Shown: positions 46,767-57,940 of the stretch, piece by piece
How the letters are laid out: the number at the start of each line of letters is the position of its first letter
Numbering within the stretch: the first letter of the stretch is position 1
Notes under the pieces: generated by a model
The model's database searches: none
Seen by the model: the letters and a program-made list of their open reading frames with translations, nothing else
What the model was told of the DNA's origin: nothing
From: Diphasiastrum complanatum
Taxonomy: Eukaryota > Streptophyta > Lycopodiopsida > Lycopodiales > Lycopodiaceae
Direction of reading: 5' to 3'
NCBI GenBank assembly: GCA_029204225.1
Contig: CM055102.1
Span: 33,330,585-33,392,584, forward strand
Length of the DNA: 62,000 nucleotides
Translations under genes and position numbers: made by a program

Positions 46767-48869
46767 ATGGAGGCAGAAACCGAGAGCCAAACTGTAAGAA
46801 GAAAAGTGTCGAACAAATGGGTTTTCTTATCTCTCCTGTCTGTTGGATCTTGTCTGTCTATAGCCATTTGCATTGCTATCTTGCATTGCTCGCGATCGAC
46901 AACTTTTCTTGAAACCGACGGTAGTGAAAATGCTGCTGCTCTGTCTGATTCCTACGTTCATGCTTGCGACAAAACTAGGTATCCAGAGCTATGCATCTTT
47001 GCGTTCACTTCAAAAGACAACCGACAACAAGTAAATGTAAAAGAAAAAACCCTGGACAGTCTAGCAGATGCTGAAGGGTTAGCTATCGCTGCAATGAAGA
47101 TTGCACTCAAGTATCAGAATGCCTTCCTCAATCAAACAGTAGTGTTGCAATCGGAAACTAGAAATGAGGCCACTGCCAGAACAGAATACAAGAGGATCGA
47201 AGCAGCTCTAGCGGATTGCGTTTCACTTATGGAAGATGCTCGAGATCTCATCGCTGATGCCATCAAAGAGCTTGGAAAACACAAGAGCAATTATACGGAA
47301 AAAATTGTGTCAAATGTTGAAACCTGGATAAGTGCTGCAATGACCGATCACATTACATGTGAGGATGGGATTAGTTCAGACTCAACTTCAAACAATAGAT
47401 TGGCGGAAGCCTTGAAGCAGAAAGGAGAGAGGGTACAGAAGCTGCTTAGCATCTCCCTATCATTCCTACCATCTCATGACAACATTTGGAAGCACACTAC
47501 GAATCAAAGAGCCGATTCGAAGCTCATCCTTCCAATGTGGATGAAAGAGAGTGACCATGCGATTCTGCAAGATCCTTCTTCATTTATCAATGTAACAGTA
47601 GCTGCGGACAGAAGCGGTCAGTTTCTAACCGTCCAAGATGCAGTCAATGCTGCTCCTCTCAAAAGTAGCAAAAGATTTGTCATTTACATCAAGAAAGGAA
47701 CGTACAATGAGTTGGTGCTTGTACCAAAAGGTGCAACAAACATCATGTTGATTGGAGATGGAATTAATCAGACTATAATCAAAGGAGATCGAAACGTCCA
47801 GGATGGTTCAACTACGTTTAACTCAGCCACAGTAGGTGAGAACTTTTACGATTTACCGTACAATTCATTGCCATATTGCTTGTTTTAGAATGTTTCTGAA
47901 ATCTGAAATTAGTGGTTGTTTTTTTGACAAAAGGCAATTCATAAATCTCATTGGATTTTGTGCGATGAAGCTGCTGTGGGTAATGGATTCCTAGCTCAGG
48001 ACATTACCTTCCAAAACACAGCAGGTGCACTAAAACAGCAGGCTGTGGCCCTCCGCGTTGATTCGGATCAATCTGCATTCTATCGATGCTCATTTGAAGG
48101 TTACCAGGACACACTCTACACCCACACTCTAAGACAGTTTTACAGGGATTGTGTTATATTAGGAACAGTGGACTTCATCTTCGGGAATGCAGCAGCAGTC
48201 TTTCAAAATTGCACTCTACTTGCGCGAGTGCCACTTGAACAGCAAAAAATTACGTTCACAGCACAAGGAAGGACCGACCCAAACCAAAACACTGGCCTCT
48301 CTTTCCAAACATGCACAGTGGATGGAGTTCCTGACTTGAAGGCCGTTATTGAAAACTTTCCAACGTACCTTGGAAGACCATGGAAACTTTATTCTCGAAC
48401 AGTATTTCTCAGAAGCTATGAGGGAGGCATAATCAATGCTGCAGGATGGCTGGAATGGAATGGTAGCTTTGCGCTGGATACTCTATTCTACGGAGAGTAT
48501 CTGTGTGAAGGTCCTGGATTTGGAGCTTCCCAACGAGTTTCATGGTCAACACAGATTACGAATTCATCTTTTGCAAATCAATTTGCAGTAGACAGCTTCA
48601 TATCTGGAAAAGACTGGTTGCCTGCGACTGGTTTTCCTTTTGAAGATTCTGTGAACGGAACAGAATTTAGTTCAGGGTTAAGACCGGTCCATTACGAATA
48701 TCATATTGACGCAGAATATAAAACTAGTGAGAGACCAGATCTTAGCAATCCACCTAGTCGTGGAAACCATAATAGCTGGAGCAATCACTGTGTCAACGTG
48801 CATCTCACATTCGATAACTCCATCGCAATTCCGGTCTGCAGTGAACATGAGAGTTTACAAGTTCAGTAG
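46767..48869 (+). CDS. Pectin methylesterase with PMEI pro-domain (type I), two exons
   Basis: De-esterifies methylated homogalacturonan in the cell wall (EC 3.1.1.11). Exon 1 is 46767-47835, intron 47836-47970 (GTGAG...AAG), exon 2 47971-48869: 655 aa. A hydrophobic anchor (residues 17-40) routes it to the secretory path. A PMEI-like pro-domain (about 66-215; ACDKTRYPELC and the DC...DHITCEDG cysteines) precedes the right-handed beta-helix enzyme: GTYNE, QAVALR (380-385), QDTLY (Asp403), GTVDFIFG (nucleophile Asp424) and LGRPW (Arg492), all intact. The tail runs about 70 residues past the usual GFPF end and is unusual, perhaps a read-through of an older stop. The start at 46767 is the first ATG ahead of the anchor. 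The basic linker before the catalytic domain lacks an obvious RRLL site. The intron position is the conserved one in this family. Confidence 0.93.
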
Positions 48870-49565
48870 CTACCAAGTGGTTCACATTCAGTACCGAACA
48901 GCTGGTCAATTTTCTGATACCATATTTGTGTTAGGAGGAAGCTGTGCTTACTTCTGCTTTGCCAATTGAGGTAGCAACAAAGAGAGCATAAATTTTATCT
49001 TTGATACAATGATGTGTTTTTTTTTGGCGGGGCGGCTCGCTCTCGCGCTGGGGAAGGCTGTGCTCCCAAGGCAGGAGGCAGGAGGCCCCAGATCGCAACG
49101 GAAGGCCTAGGAGCCCACGTGAATTCACTTTTTTTTTGTTGTAAAGTTTTAGGTCTGGCTCCAAGGCCCTTTCTCACGGGAAAGCCGTGCGCCCCAGGGT
49201 GGAGACCAAATCTTTCCTCAACAGGAAGGGTCCCGGAGCTGGCCAACCTGAATTCATTTTTTACATTTTTTTTAATTTTCTTTTTTGCTGTAAATATTTT
49301 TTACATGTATGTGTAAAAAAAAGTAAATTTGCCGATTACATTACTAAGGTTGCTCCATTTCTTTTGTTAAAATGTTAAAAGTGATTTTATATGTTTTTTT
49401 TTTTGAAGCAACATCGTGGCACCATGATGTTCTGCTATGCCGGCACATTCTATTTGTGCAAGGTTGCAAACAACAAAATGAACAAAATGACCATGAAAAC
49501 TGGGGCACAAATAAATAACACACTCAAAACCTTCTCGTGAAATTTAAAAACATAGATAAATTATT
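48870..49565. other. 3' flank with GC-rich island
   Basis: 49028-49250 is GC-rich and punctuated by T-runs. Short frames on both strands reflect composition. No gene. Confidence 0.4.
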
Positions 49566-50306
49566 CATTAGAGGAGTTCTAAATCCAAAATAGACCCTTT
49601 GTAAATATTTGTATTTCTTTTAACAATTTTTTTTTACACATGGACCAAACAAAACACTCAAATTTGAAATCTAGGTAATGTAACTCATTAAAATTGAAAA
49701 AAAAAAGTTTTTGTAATAACACTATAATTCGACGTTAGGGGCTGCCCGCAAGCATGACATGTTATTCATAGACTAACATGCAATTTATCAATAAAACAAT
49801 ATAATTTTTTAACCATATCTTCGATTGAGACAAAAATTATACCGTTTGAGAGCGTTCTAGCGGTGTATCTACATGACCTACTTCCGAGCTACCGTTTAAA
49901 AGTTATAGCCAGACAAAGTTCCTACAAAAGCCTAATATCGCTTCTGTGCGACCATAGAGTACCCTCTCAGTGAGAGGGTGCTCTATCCATGCATAGAACC
50001 AATATTTGATTAAAAATGTCCTTTATCCACGCACAAAAGGGATATTGGGTCTTTTCAAAAACTGTGACTGGCTGGCTATAACTTTTGAATGGTTACTCGA
50101 AAGTAGGTGATGTAGTGTGTCGTTGGAAAGCTCTAGTCCAATGCTTTCCAACAGTATAATTTTCGTCTCAATCGGAGCTATAGTTTAGAAATGAAAAAGC
50201 ATTTGGGCATAGAATGAATTTATTTTGGTAATTTACATTAACAAATTTTTGTAATCTATATGGCATTTATTATAAGGTCTTTTTTGGATTCATAATCCCT
50301 CTAATG
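49566..50306. mobile_element. 741-bp non-autonomous relative of elements A/B
   Basis: The ends are inverted repeats: CATTAGAGGAGTTCTAAATC at 49566 and, reading inward from 50306, CATTAGAGGGATTATGAATC, each followed by CAAAAWAGACC. It is near-identical to the left terminus of B1 at 50588. It contains the B-type motif once in each orientation (49936-49950 TATCGCTTCTGTGCG; 50030-50046 inverted). No coding capacity. MITE-like deletion derivative. Confidence 0.7.
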
Positions 50307-50311
50307 CACAC

Positions 50312-50314
<3 letters not shown>

Positions 50315-50398
<84 letters not shown>
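50315..50398. repeat. (TC)n(AC)n compound microsatellite
   Basis: TC run 50315-50378 followed by AC run 50379-50398. Confidence 0.97.
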
Positions 50399-50400
<2 letters not shown>

Positions 50401-52614
50401 TTGTGGCTCTACTGGGTGGGGGGGAGACCATTAGGGGCTGCCTTGGACGAAGGGGCCGGGCCTAATTCGAGTTGACCATGGGGTCACACCCGCATGCGCT
50501 ATTTGCATGTGTATTGCATCCTAGTATGGGATAGGGAGTACATGTATTGTGCTTATGCATGGATTTTGGCTATTATGGGTTAGGGGTCATTAGAGGAGTT
50601 CCAGAATACAAAAAGACCCTTTGTAAAGATACTTTTATTTTTTTTCTCTAGTTTCGACCTCCAGCTGGCCGAATGAAAATGCTGAAATTTGAAATCTATG
50701 TAACATAGCTCAAATAAACTAAAAAGCAAAAATATATTACAGCAAACTTTGAAAGTTGCGTCGGGCAACATGGATGTATCCCATTGGTTCCCTCTTCTTG
50801 CCCGACACGTGCCTCCAGATAAATTTATTTAACTATGTTGGTAAGTATAATGAAATTTGTTAACTAGACTAGTTACAGTTATAGAAATATAGTATGCACG
50901 GTTGCTAGAAATACAGTATGCACAGTAACTGTGACTATTGTGCATTCTCATGAGATTAAATGTGATACGAAAAATTGAATTTAGTATCATATCAGAGAGA
51001 TTTTTGGCACCTAAGCTTTGAAAATAGCAATGGCAAGGAGACTGAGATCTACAATTGAGTCTGTGATTCTTTACAATGAGAAAGATGACGCTGATAACTG
51101 GAAGCCAACAAAATATTCGAAGAATTCATGGGTGATGTTGCATCCATCATCAAAGAACAATTTTCGACATAAGAAAAGGGCAAAGATGACATACAAATCT
51201 TATTGGAAAGCAAAGAATTTGGGGTTTAAGACAACTCTCGGAGGTCACTCTATATTAGATTTTCTACTACAACATGTTTTAAATTATATACATTCAGAAA
51301 TAAAAGTACAAGATATCAATCCTCATGATCATTGGAAATGTAATTGTACGTATATCAAAACGTATGCACTCTACTGTATGTGAGAGATTTCAACTAGTTT
51401 AGTCTAGTTTAGTCATATTTTGGTAAGTTGTCAATAAGAGGCCAAAACTCATTTTAGACTTAGAGGTAAACTTTTTTGAGTTATATTAGTTTAAAATACA
51501 TTCAATAAACACTTTTTGAAAGTGTGGGAAAGTTGGTAGTCAAGTTTGAGAGAGATTCAAATTTGAACTTTGGGTACATTGAATCTAGACCCAAAAATAG
51601 TAGGGTTTACATTTTGGAGGGCAAGCCAAGTTGCCAAATAGGGTTTGGACACTCTATAAAAGGATGTAGCTCATGGAGAGACACATCTTCTCTCTTCTCT
51701 CTCTCATTTCATCATTATACATGGTTCTCTTTGGGTTCTACTACTCATTGGTGCACTATCTTGGTGATATTTTGCAATTCTATGTGTAGAATGGTCATTT
51801 ATTGCTATTTTAGGCTCCACACATGTGAAATACAGTAGGATACTGTAATTGTACGGACAACAAACATATTTTATGTTTTGCCTCTTAGAGTTTGCATCTC
51901 ATTTTGTGTGTAGATGCTGATTTTTCTACATTGGCAGGATTGTTGGCTTGCTCCTTATTGTAACCAAAGATTTGGGACATGGATTGGATCTTGAATGATC
52001 TGAAATCATTCACATGGTATCAGAGCTCTTGTGTTTTAGATTATGAAAGGATCAGCCAACTTTAGCAAGGATTTGGAGGAGTTACCAATGCTAGAGCATG
52101 CTAGATTGATCTCTACTCAAAAATAGCCTTTTTGCATGTGTAGAATTGATCTTTTGTAGGTCAAAACTCAATATAGGGTTATATACTTGATCAATTCCGA
52201 TTTCACACTTGGCTTACTGGATTTAGATGATATTTGGTGCATTAGGAAGGTCTCATTGGAGTCTACAAGAAGATATATCAAGTTTCTAGAAATTGCATGT
52301 AGAATTTGAGATATTCAATTTCTTGTGAGTTTGTCAAAACCCTAATTTTGATTGGATCTCTAATTTGTGAGGTTACTAAACTTCATTTGAGTGTGTTTCA
52401 ATCTTAGGAAGTGGCAAGAATCATTAGATTGAGGATAGATCATAGGTCGATCAAGATTTCACTATTCTATGTGTTGATTTTCTAGTTAGAAGTGCTAGAA
52501 GAGATTTGAGAGGTTCCATTTCTTTGTGATTTCTTCTTGAGTTCATTTGTTGACATTCAAGAGAGTGCTTTGTGCATTGGAATAGGTTGAAAGAGAAGAT
52601 CAAGTCACTTCAAC

Positions 52615-53091
52615 ATGGCTACAAGTGGAGGCTTTATGTTGGAGAGCAATGATAGGCTTATCTCAATCAACTATTCTACTTGGAAGGTGAGGATGGAGTT
52701 CTTATTGGAGATGAATGAGCTGATGGAGATTGTTGCAGGTGTGGAGGAGAGGCCTCAAGCACCTCAAGATCAAGTGAGGTATGACAAGAGAGCAAAGAAA
52801 GCTCTACACATGATTAAGATGAATGTTACAAATGAACTTCTCAAGGTAAGGAAAGAGTTAACTTCATCAATGGAGGTAAGGAAAGAGCTAACTTCATCAA
52901 TGGAGGTGAAGGTTCTTCCTTGGAAAAGATTGATGTTAATGGTTTCTTTGATCATATGTCAAAAGATGTTGCTAGGTGCATTCATGAAGGAGGTGGTTCT
53001 TCTACATTCCTTTGTGATGAGTCCAAGAAAGTCATTTTTGCAGCAAGTGGAGTCACATGTCTTCATAAAGAGAGTAGATCAAATGGTTTAA
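52615..53091 (+). pseudogene. Copia-type Gag N-terminus, truncated
   Basis: MATSGGFMLESNDRLISINY, then STWKVRMEFLLEMNELMEIV matches the N-terminus of copia gag (DUF4219/UBN2 type: YxxWKxxMxxxL) and runs through ERPQAPQDQVRYDKRAKKAL. A tandem duplication of VRKELTSSME (52846-52905) follows, and family similarity is then lost. The usual zinc knuckle is not seen. It is correctly placed about 590 bp after the primer site. Confidence 0.7.
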
Positions 53092-54806
53092 TCAAGATAC
53101 TTGGTGAGGGAGATAGTCACAAGTCAAGAAGACTAGAAGTATGTGAAGAGTTCAAAGTAGGAAGTTCTTTGAATGATGTCATTGTGAATGATAGTGAGGA
53201 AGAATCATTATCATATGAGTCATTACCTAAATCATTGAATAGAAGTTCTTGTTTGAAAAAAGAGAGTACTTCAATCATCCTTATGTTGAAGGTACTAGTC
53301 ATTTTTTTCATGGCTTCTAATGTTTTTGAGGTTTCTACTTCTTATGATGCAATCATTAAGAGGGAGCTTTATGAAGGAAAGATCAATGGAAGATTGGTTC
53401 TTGGGAAGATCCAAGGGGCATGGATCTCACATCTTTTCATCAACTCAAAGGATTCTATGATTATGAATTGATCACTCATGATCACGATGGCAAAAGGTTG
53501 GCTGGAGAAGACTACATGGAGCAAATCGAGAGGCAATTTCTTCAAGGCAAGGGAGATCTCATTGGTGAGCTTATTGAGGTTTGTTATGGACTCAAGAATG
53601 CTGGATTTATTAGGTTTGATACTCATCTTCACCTACCCTACTTCATGTTGGATGGAAATTTTGGAATCTATCTTTTGATTTATGATGGTGACATTGGTGA
53701 CATTGTTTTCACTAACCTTTATGGAAGATCGAGATCAAGCATTGATGAGATCTTGTTGGATCTAGATCATATGTTTGAGAGGGAGTATTTCCAGAGGTTC
53801 AGGTGAAGATATTTATATCTTTGATATCTTTGATGATCAAGAGAAAGGTAAGCAAGTGGAAGCGACTCATTTTGCTTTACTCACATGTTTTGGAGAATTT
53901 TCTTGTGTAGATGATGCTATGCAAGTGGATATTGGTTCTCATGGTTTTCATACTGGAAAAACAAGTAATGGATCTGGAAAACATATTTTGTTCAATAACT
54001 TTGATGGTCAAGAGGTTGGTCTCAAAGGGCTTCACCAACACAAAAGAAAACGTGGCAATTTGGAGCTAGTCAAGAGCATCAAAGGAAGGTTGATTGGCAA
54101 AGATGTTATGGATCTGTTTTTGCAACTTATTGAGGACTCAAGTAAGGTCAAATGAGTAGCAAGGGAGTGTTGTTCAGGTTTACTTTACTTGTTCTATCTC
54201 ATGTTTGAGCTATTTCATGTGGATGTGTGCAAATTGTCAAGATATGGACTAACTAGCTACATTGTCTTGCAATATCTTATTGTTGGAGTTGTACTAGCAT
54301 TCTTGTCTGGTTTTGTTGATGGAAATGAAGCTATTGGAGGTTCATTATGTCACTCATCCGTGGCTAATTTCTCAAGTGTTGAGCTACTTGGTGCCAATAC
54401 TTGGAGATTGTCAATTTTTGGTGAATTCATGGTCATTTTCTTGTGTCAAGTAGATCTTGAAGTCCATGGACTAGTGAAAACTACTTGGTTTATGGAGTCA
54501 TGTGGTGCTGGATTTGCATCATTTATGTACTCACCTACTCATGGATTTCCAAGGCTTGATGATTTCTTGTGGCAAGATGGAGATGGAGGCTCATTCATGG
54601 AGTTTTATGGTGGAGACATATCAAGAAAGGACAAAGTTGGAGGAGACAGGCAAGCAAATGGTCATCACTCACATTTATGGTTTGGTTGCTATAATTTTCC
54701 AGAGAGTTCAAAGTTTGAAACATGGTGGAATGATTCCATTCACATTCTATTTGGTTCTTCATGTTCTAGTTATATCTTGATGTGTAAAATTAATGTAATC
54801 AAATAG
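52920..54806 (+). pseudogene. Diverged internal region of the non-autonomous LTR element
   Basis: Overlapping plus-strand frames at 52920-53471, 53420-53806, 53775-54155 and 54189-54806. The second contains a copia reverse-transcriptase echo: YGLKNAGFIRFDTHLH near 53587, then LLIYDGDIGDIVFTN where YVDDIIxT is expected (DD to DG), then IDEILLDLDHMFE. The others cannot be assigned. It appears to be eroded pol mixed with unrelated sequence. Confidence 0.45.
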
Positions 54807-56799
54807 TGAAGCATCCAATTTGGACACTATTTTCTATATCAATTATGAAAGAACCTTAGAAAGGAGATCTATACTTATGATGGAGATCATTCTAAAGTTG
54901 GATCAAAGTCGTATAGTTAAAACTATACCAAAACTAGTTTAAGAGTGAGTGTGAGAGATTTCAACTAGTTTAGTCTAGTTTAGTCATATTTTGGTAAGTT
55001 GTCAATAAGAGGCCAAAACTCATTTTAGACTTAGAGATAAACTTTTTTGAGTTATATTAGTTTAAAATACATTCAATAAACACTTTTTGAAAGTGTGGGA
55101 AAGTTGGTAGTCAAGTTTGAGAGAGATTCAAATTTGAACTTTGGGTACATTGAATCTAGACCCAAAAATAGTAGGGTTTACATTTTGGAGGGCAAGCCAA
55201 GTTGCCAAATAGGGTTTGGACACTCTATAAAAGGATGTAGCTCATGGAGAGACACATCTTCTCTCTTCTCTCTCTCATTTCATCATTATACATGGTTCTC
55301 TTTGGGTTCTACTACTCATTGGTGCACTATCTTGGTGATATTTTGCAATTCTATGTGTAGAATGGTCATTTATTGCTATTTTAGGCTCCACACATGTGAA
55401 ATACAGTAGGATACTGTAATTGTACGGACAACAAACATATTTTATGTTTTGTCTCTTAGAGTTTGCATCTCATTTTGTGTGTAGATGCTGATTTTTCTAC
55501 ATTGGCAGGATTGTTGGTTTGCTCCTTATTGTAACCAAAGATTTGGGACATGGATTGGATCTTGAATGATCTAAAATCCTTCAAACTGTAGTCATATGTG
55601 TTTTTTGATTGATTATCTTCAGATCACGATTTAAATAGTTCAACATTTTTTTTTTCCAGATTTATATCCATCAAACATAAGTGAATGAGAGCCAGCACAA
55701 TCACTTGCAGGAATATTGGATGTGATTCACTCTGATGTTGGAAAGCTGCAATACAGAGGAAGAAGTCCAAAGGAACTTGTAGACAGTGGTATATATTTTT
55801 ATGAAGCTTCATATATACCACAAACGAATGGAGGTTTCGGCAAGCTTGTGCCAAGTTTTCAGAGTGACCAGTGGCCTACTCCTAATAGTATTGTTTCTTA
55901 ATCCTTTAGATGCAAGCTACTCTTGGATGTTAGAAATGCCATGAAGAAAAGTACTGGTTCAAAAATTGTACACCGAAGTTGGTTTATCTCATTGCATATA
56001 TTTGTTGATTTTTTCTCAAGTGCATGTGTTCGAAGGACACCAACTTTATTTGTTTGTAAGGATTTATCAGATAAGACTTTGTCAAATCTCATGGCTCAAG
56101 GCCGGGATAGTAAAACAAATAATGATATAGAATGTAGGATAAAAAGGTTGTCAATAATCTTCCGTTATCAGATCGAAAAATAAATTTTCAGTCTCACATT
56201 TAGCTATCAAAGATACAAGAAAACTGATAGCACATGGCTACCACTAGATCAATACTTAGAACTAAATGGTCACACAGACCAAAAGGATATAAGCATAATA
56301 CACAACGAAGAATTTTTGACTATGGTTGAGGTGGAAGAGCATTGGATGCTTTATTTTATCATAACAGAGCTCATGATATTACATAACAATCTACCAACTT
56401 ATTTTAGATTCATCATCAACGGAAGACTCGTAAGTACTCTATGTTTAATGCCATTTCAAAATAGTACAAACTAAAGGAAAATGACATAATTTGCAATGGC
56501 ACATTCACTAATATTTGTCTTGTCACAGATGTGAAAAAGATAGGAGCTGGTAACGTGCTGCAAAGATCTACCTACAACAATCACCATCGTGGAAGAACAA
56601 TAGACTCAAATAAATTTTACAAAATCTGTGTATTGACTCTTTCATTCAATAAATGGAAGTCCAAGTTGGGCATTAGTACATGTATTTTGGGCTCCCAAAT
56701 TCAATAAACTGGAACTACATAATGTATATTTTCCTAAGTATAATAACATCATCTAGGACGACATCATCAATAGGGGGTGGCTGAAGCCTTGCCCTCGCC

Positions 56800-56900
56800 C
56801 CCCTCCCGTTGAAGGATGAACCACTCAAAAAACAACTTTGCATTGTACAAAGTCTACCGCCTACACTGAATGAATCATTTTGCTGGGGTGACTACAAAAA
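56800..56900 (-). pseudogene. Ulp1-like Cys-box fragment of gene H in element B1
   Basis: The minus-strand translation contains PQQNDSFSVGG and, in the adjacent frame, LYNAKLFFEWFILQ, matching element A's VQQKNAFSC followed by LYNTKLFLEWYNLQ. The catalytic Cys is Val here. It directly adjoins an H-type promoter, so the histone and His-box parts are deleted. It supports gene H as a stable component of the family. Confidence 0.6.
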
Positions 56901-56980
56901 GTTCAGCATACAAGACATCAATGATGGGAAACCACAAAATGATAAGAACAGCAGAAAAGCCATATGCATGAAAGGTACGA

Positions 56981-57190
56981 TATATTGCTTCTGTGCGCAA
57001 TGTGAATGACAAATAAAAATTTAGATAAAATTGAGAACGTGCGATTATCGGATCTGTGCGCATGAATAGTAGTAAATGGAAAGGCACATACACTAGTGTC
57101 GCACAAGAGTGATATGCGAAAATACAGAACGAAAAAAAAATAAACTGAAAAAAAATGTCTCGGGGTCGAGGACTTTTATTATACGGTTCT
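56981..57190 (-). promoter_or_regulatory. H-type promoter and motif cluster of element B1
   Basis: Minus-strand TATAATAAAAGTCCTCG near 57170-57185 matches the H promoter of element A. Motif copies: 56981-56998 (TATTGCTTCTGTGCGC), 57044-57061 (TATCGGATCTGTGCGC) and about 57098-57116 (inverted). The 3' half of the motif (GTGCGC) differs from element A (GAGCGC) but is shared with the 741-bp element. Confidence 0.6.
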
Positions 57191-57224
57191 ATATAGTTCG
57201 CACATGCGAACGCATGTCCTGTCA

Positions 57225-57527
57225 CACATGTGAACTGTCATTAGATGCATACTCAAGCAGAGAATTCTTGCTTGGCTTAGTAGGCATATTTTCTTGTTTT
57301 TCTGAAAGCTTTTCATGTTTCTGTATTTTGACATGTCCTTTATGAAGTCCTGCTTTTGATAAAACATCTAATTTTGAGATAGCTCGAGGATGATGCTGAC
57401 TTTGTATTCCAAGAAAAAACTATATGAAGATAAATGAGCTTTCCTATTAATCTAACTTCTGCATGAAGAGTGCAAACATGCACATTTTTCAAGGGAATAG
57501 GCAACACATGCCTCCAATTTGGATCTG
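57225..57527 (-). pseudogene. Gene T fragment of element B1
   Basis: The minus-strand translation reads DPNWRHVLPIPLKNVHVCTL, HAEVRLIGKLIYLHIVFSWN, then after a shift ISKLDVLSKAGLHKGHVKIQ. It is collinear with element A gene T (DPNWKPVLPIPLRNVHICTL; LSKANLRKGHVKI). The fragment is cut at 57527 by the terminus of B2 and at about 57225 by an internal deletion. Confidence 0.8.
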
Positions 57528-57940
57528 CATTAGGGCCCTTTTTGGACTCAAAAAGGGCCTCTTCCTTGTCTAAACGAGTTTTCTAATCATAATTAATTTA
57601 GTGCTAATCAATCCTACGTGGCACCTTTACCTTGGGTTACCATACAAGGTGAGCAAGAGTTAGGGCCTAAATGTAGGTCTCATTTTCATAGACTATTGTA
57701 GGTTATTTGCATAGACTATAATAGGCAACTAATAGGTAAGTTACAAATTACAACTAGAGTAGGGTTAGTATAGAACGACCTTTCATTGTCCTAACTACAA
57801 TAGGACCCTAGGGATGGAAACTAGTATATGCCTAATAAAGCTTATATCATGGTTAGTTCACATTGAACTTTGACACCATTTGATTAAGGTATATTGTAAT
57901 GTTCTACATAGATTCTTTTGGGAAATTCGACATCTTCAAG

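Larger units (their letters stand above)
51374..55590 (+). mobile_element. Non-autonomous LTR element nested in element B1
   Basis: LTRs at 51379-52014 and 54950-55585 (both 636 bp, very similar) with target duplication CTGTA (51374-51378 and 55586-55590). The 5' LTR ends CACA directly before the primer site TGGTATCAGAGC (52015-52026). The 3' LTR ends AAA instead of ACA. The 2.9-kb internal region has a copia gag start and scrambled, diverged sequence but no intact pol, so mobilisation would need enzymes from elsewhere. The insertion interrupts gene U. A broken relative lies at 2150-2707 and 8193-8445. Confidence 0.93.
51030..56603 (+). pseudogene. Gene U of element B1, split by an LTR element
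   Basis: Starts MARRLRSTIESVILYNEKDD at 51030; KYSKNSWVMLHPSS and KSYWKAKNLGFK follow. It is interrupted at 51378 by the nested element and resumes at about 55715 with LDVIHSDVGKLQYRGRSPKE, YFYEASYIPQTN, a stop at 55899, LDVRNAMKKSTGSK, DIECRIKRLSIIFRYQIEK, one stop, QRYKKTDSTWLPLDQYL, VEVEEHWMLYFI and FRFIINGRL up to a GTAAGT donor at 56430. The last exon from 56531 matches the A-copy tail (ELVTCCKDLPTT) with two stops and ends at 56603. Homologous to element A's U over its whole length, which confirms the gene. Inactive. Confidence 0.6.
50588..57527. mobile_element. Element B1: internally deleted copy of the four-gene element
   Basis: Left terminus CATTAGAGGAGTTCCAGAAT at 50588, with subterminal GTCGGGCAACATGG at 50760. 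Inside: U (+), a Ulp1-like Cys-box fragment (-), an H-type promoter with motifs (-), and a T fragment (-). This is element A's order read from the U end, with most of H and all of P deleted. The right end is cut by the terminus of B2 at 57528. A 4.2-kb LTR element is nested inside. Confidence 0.65.
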
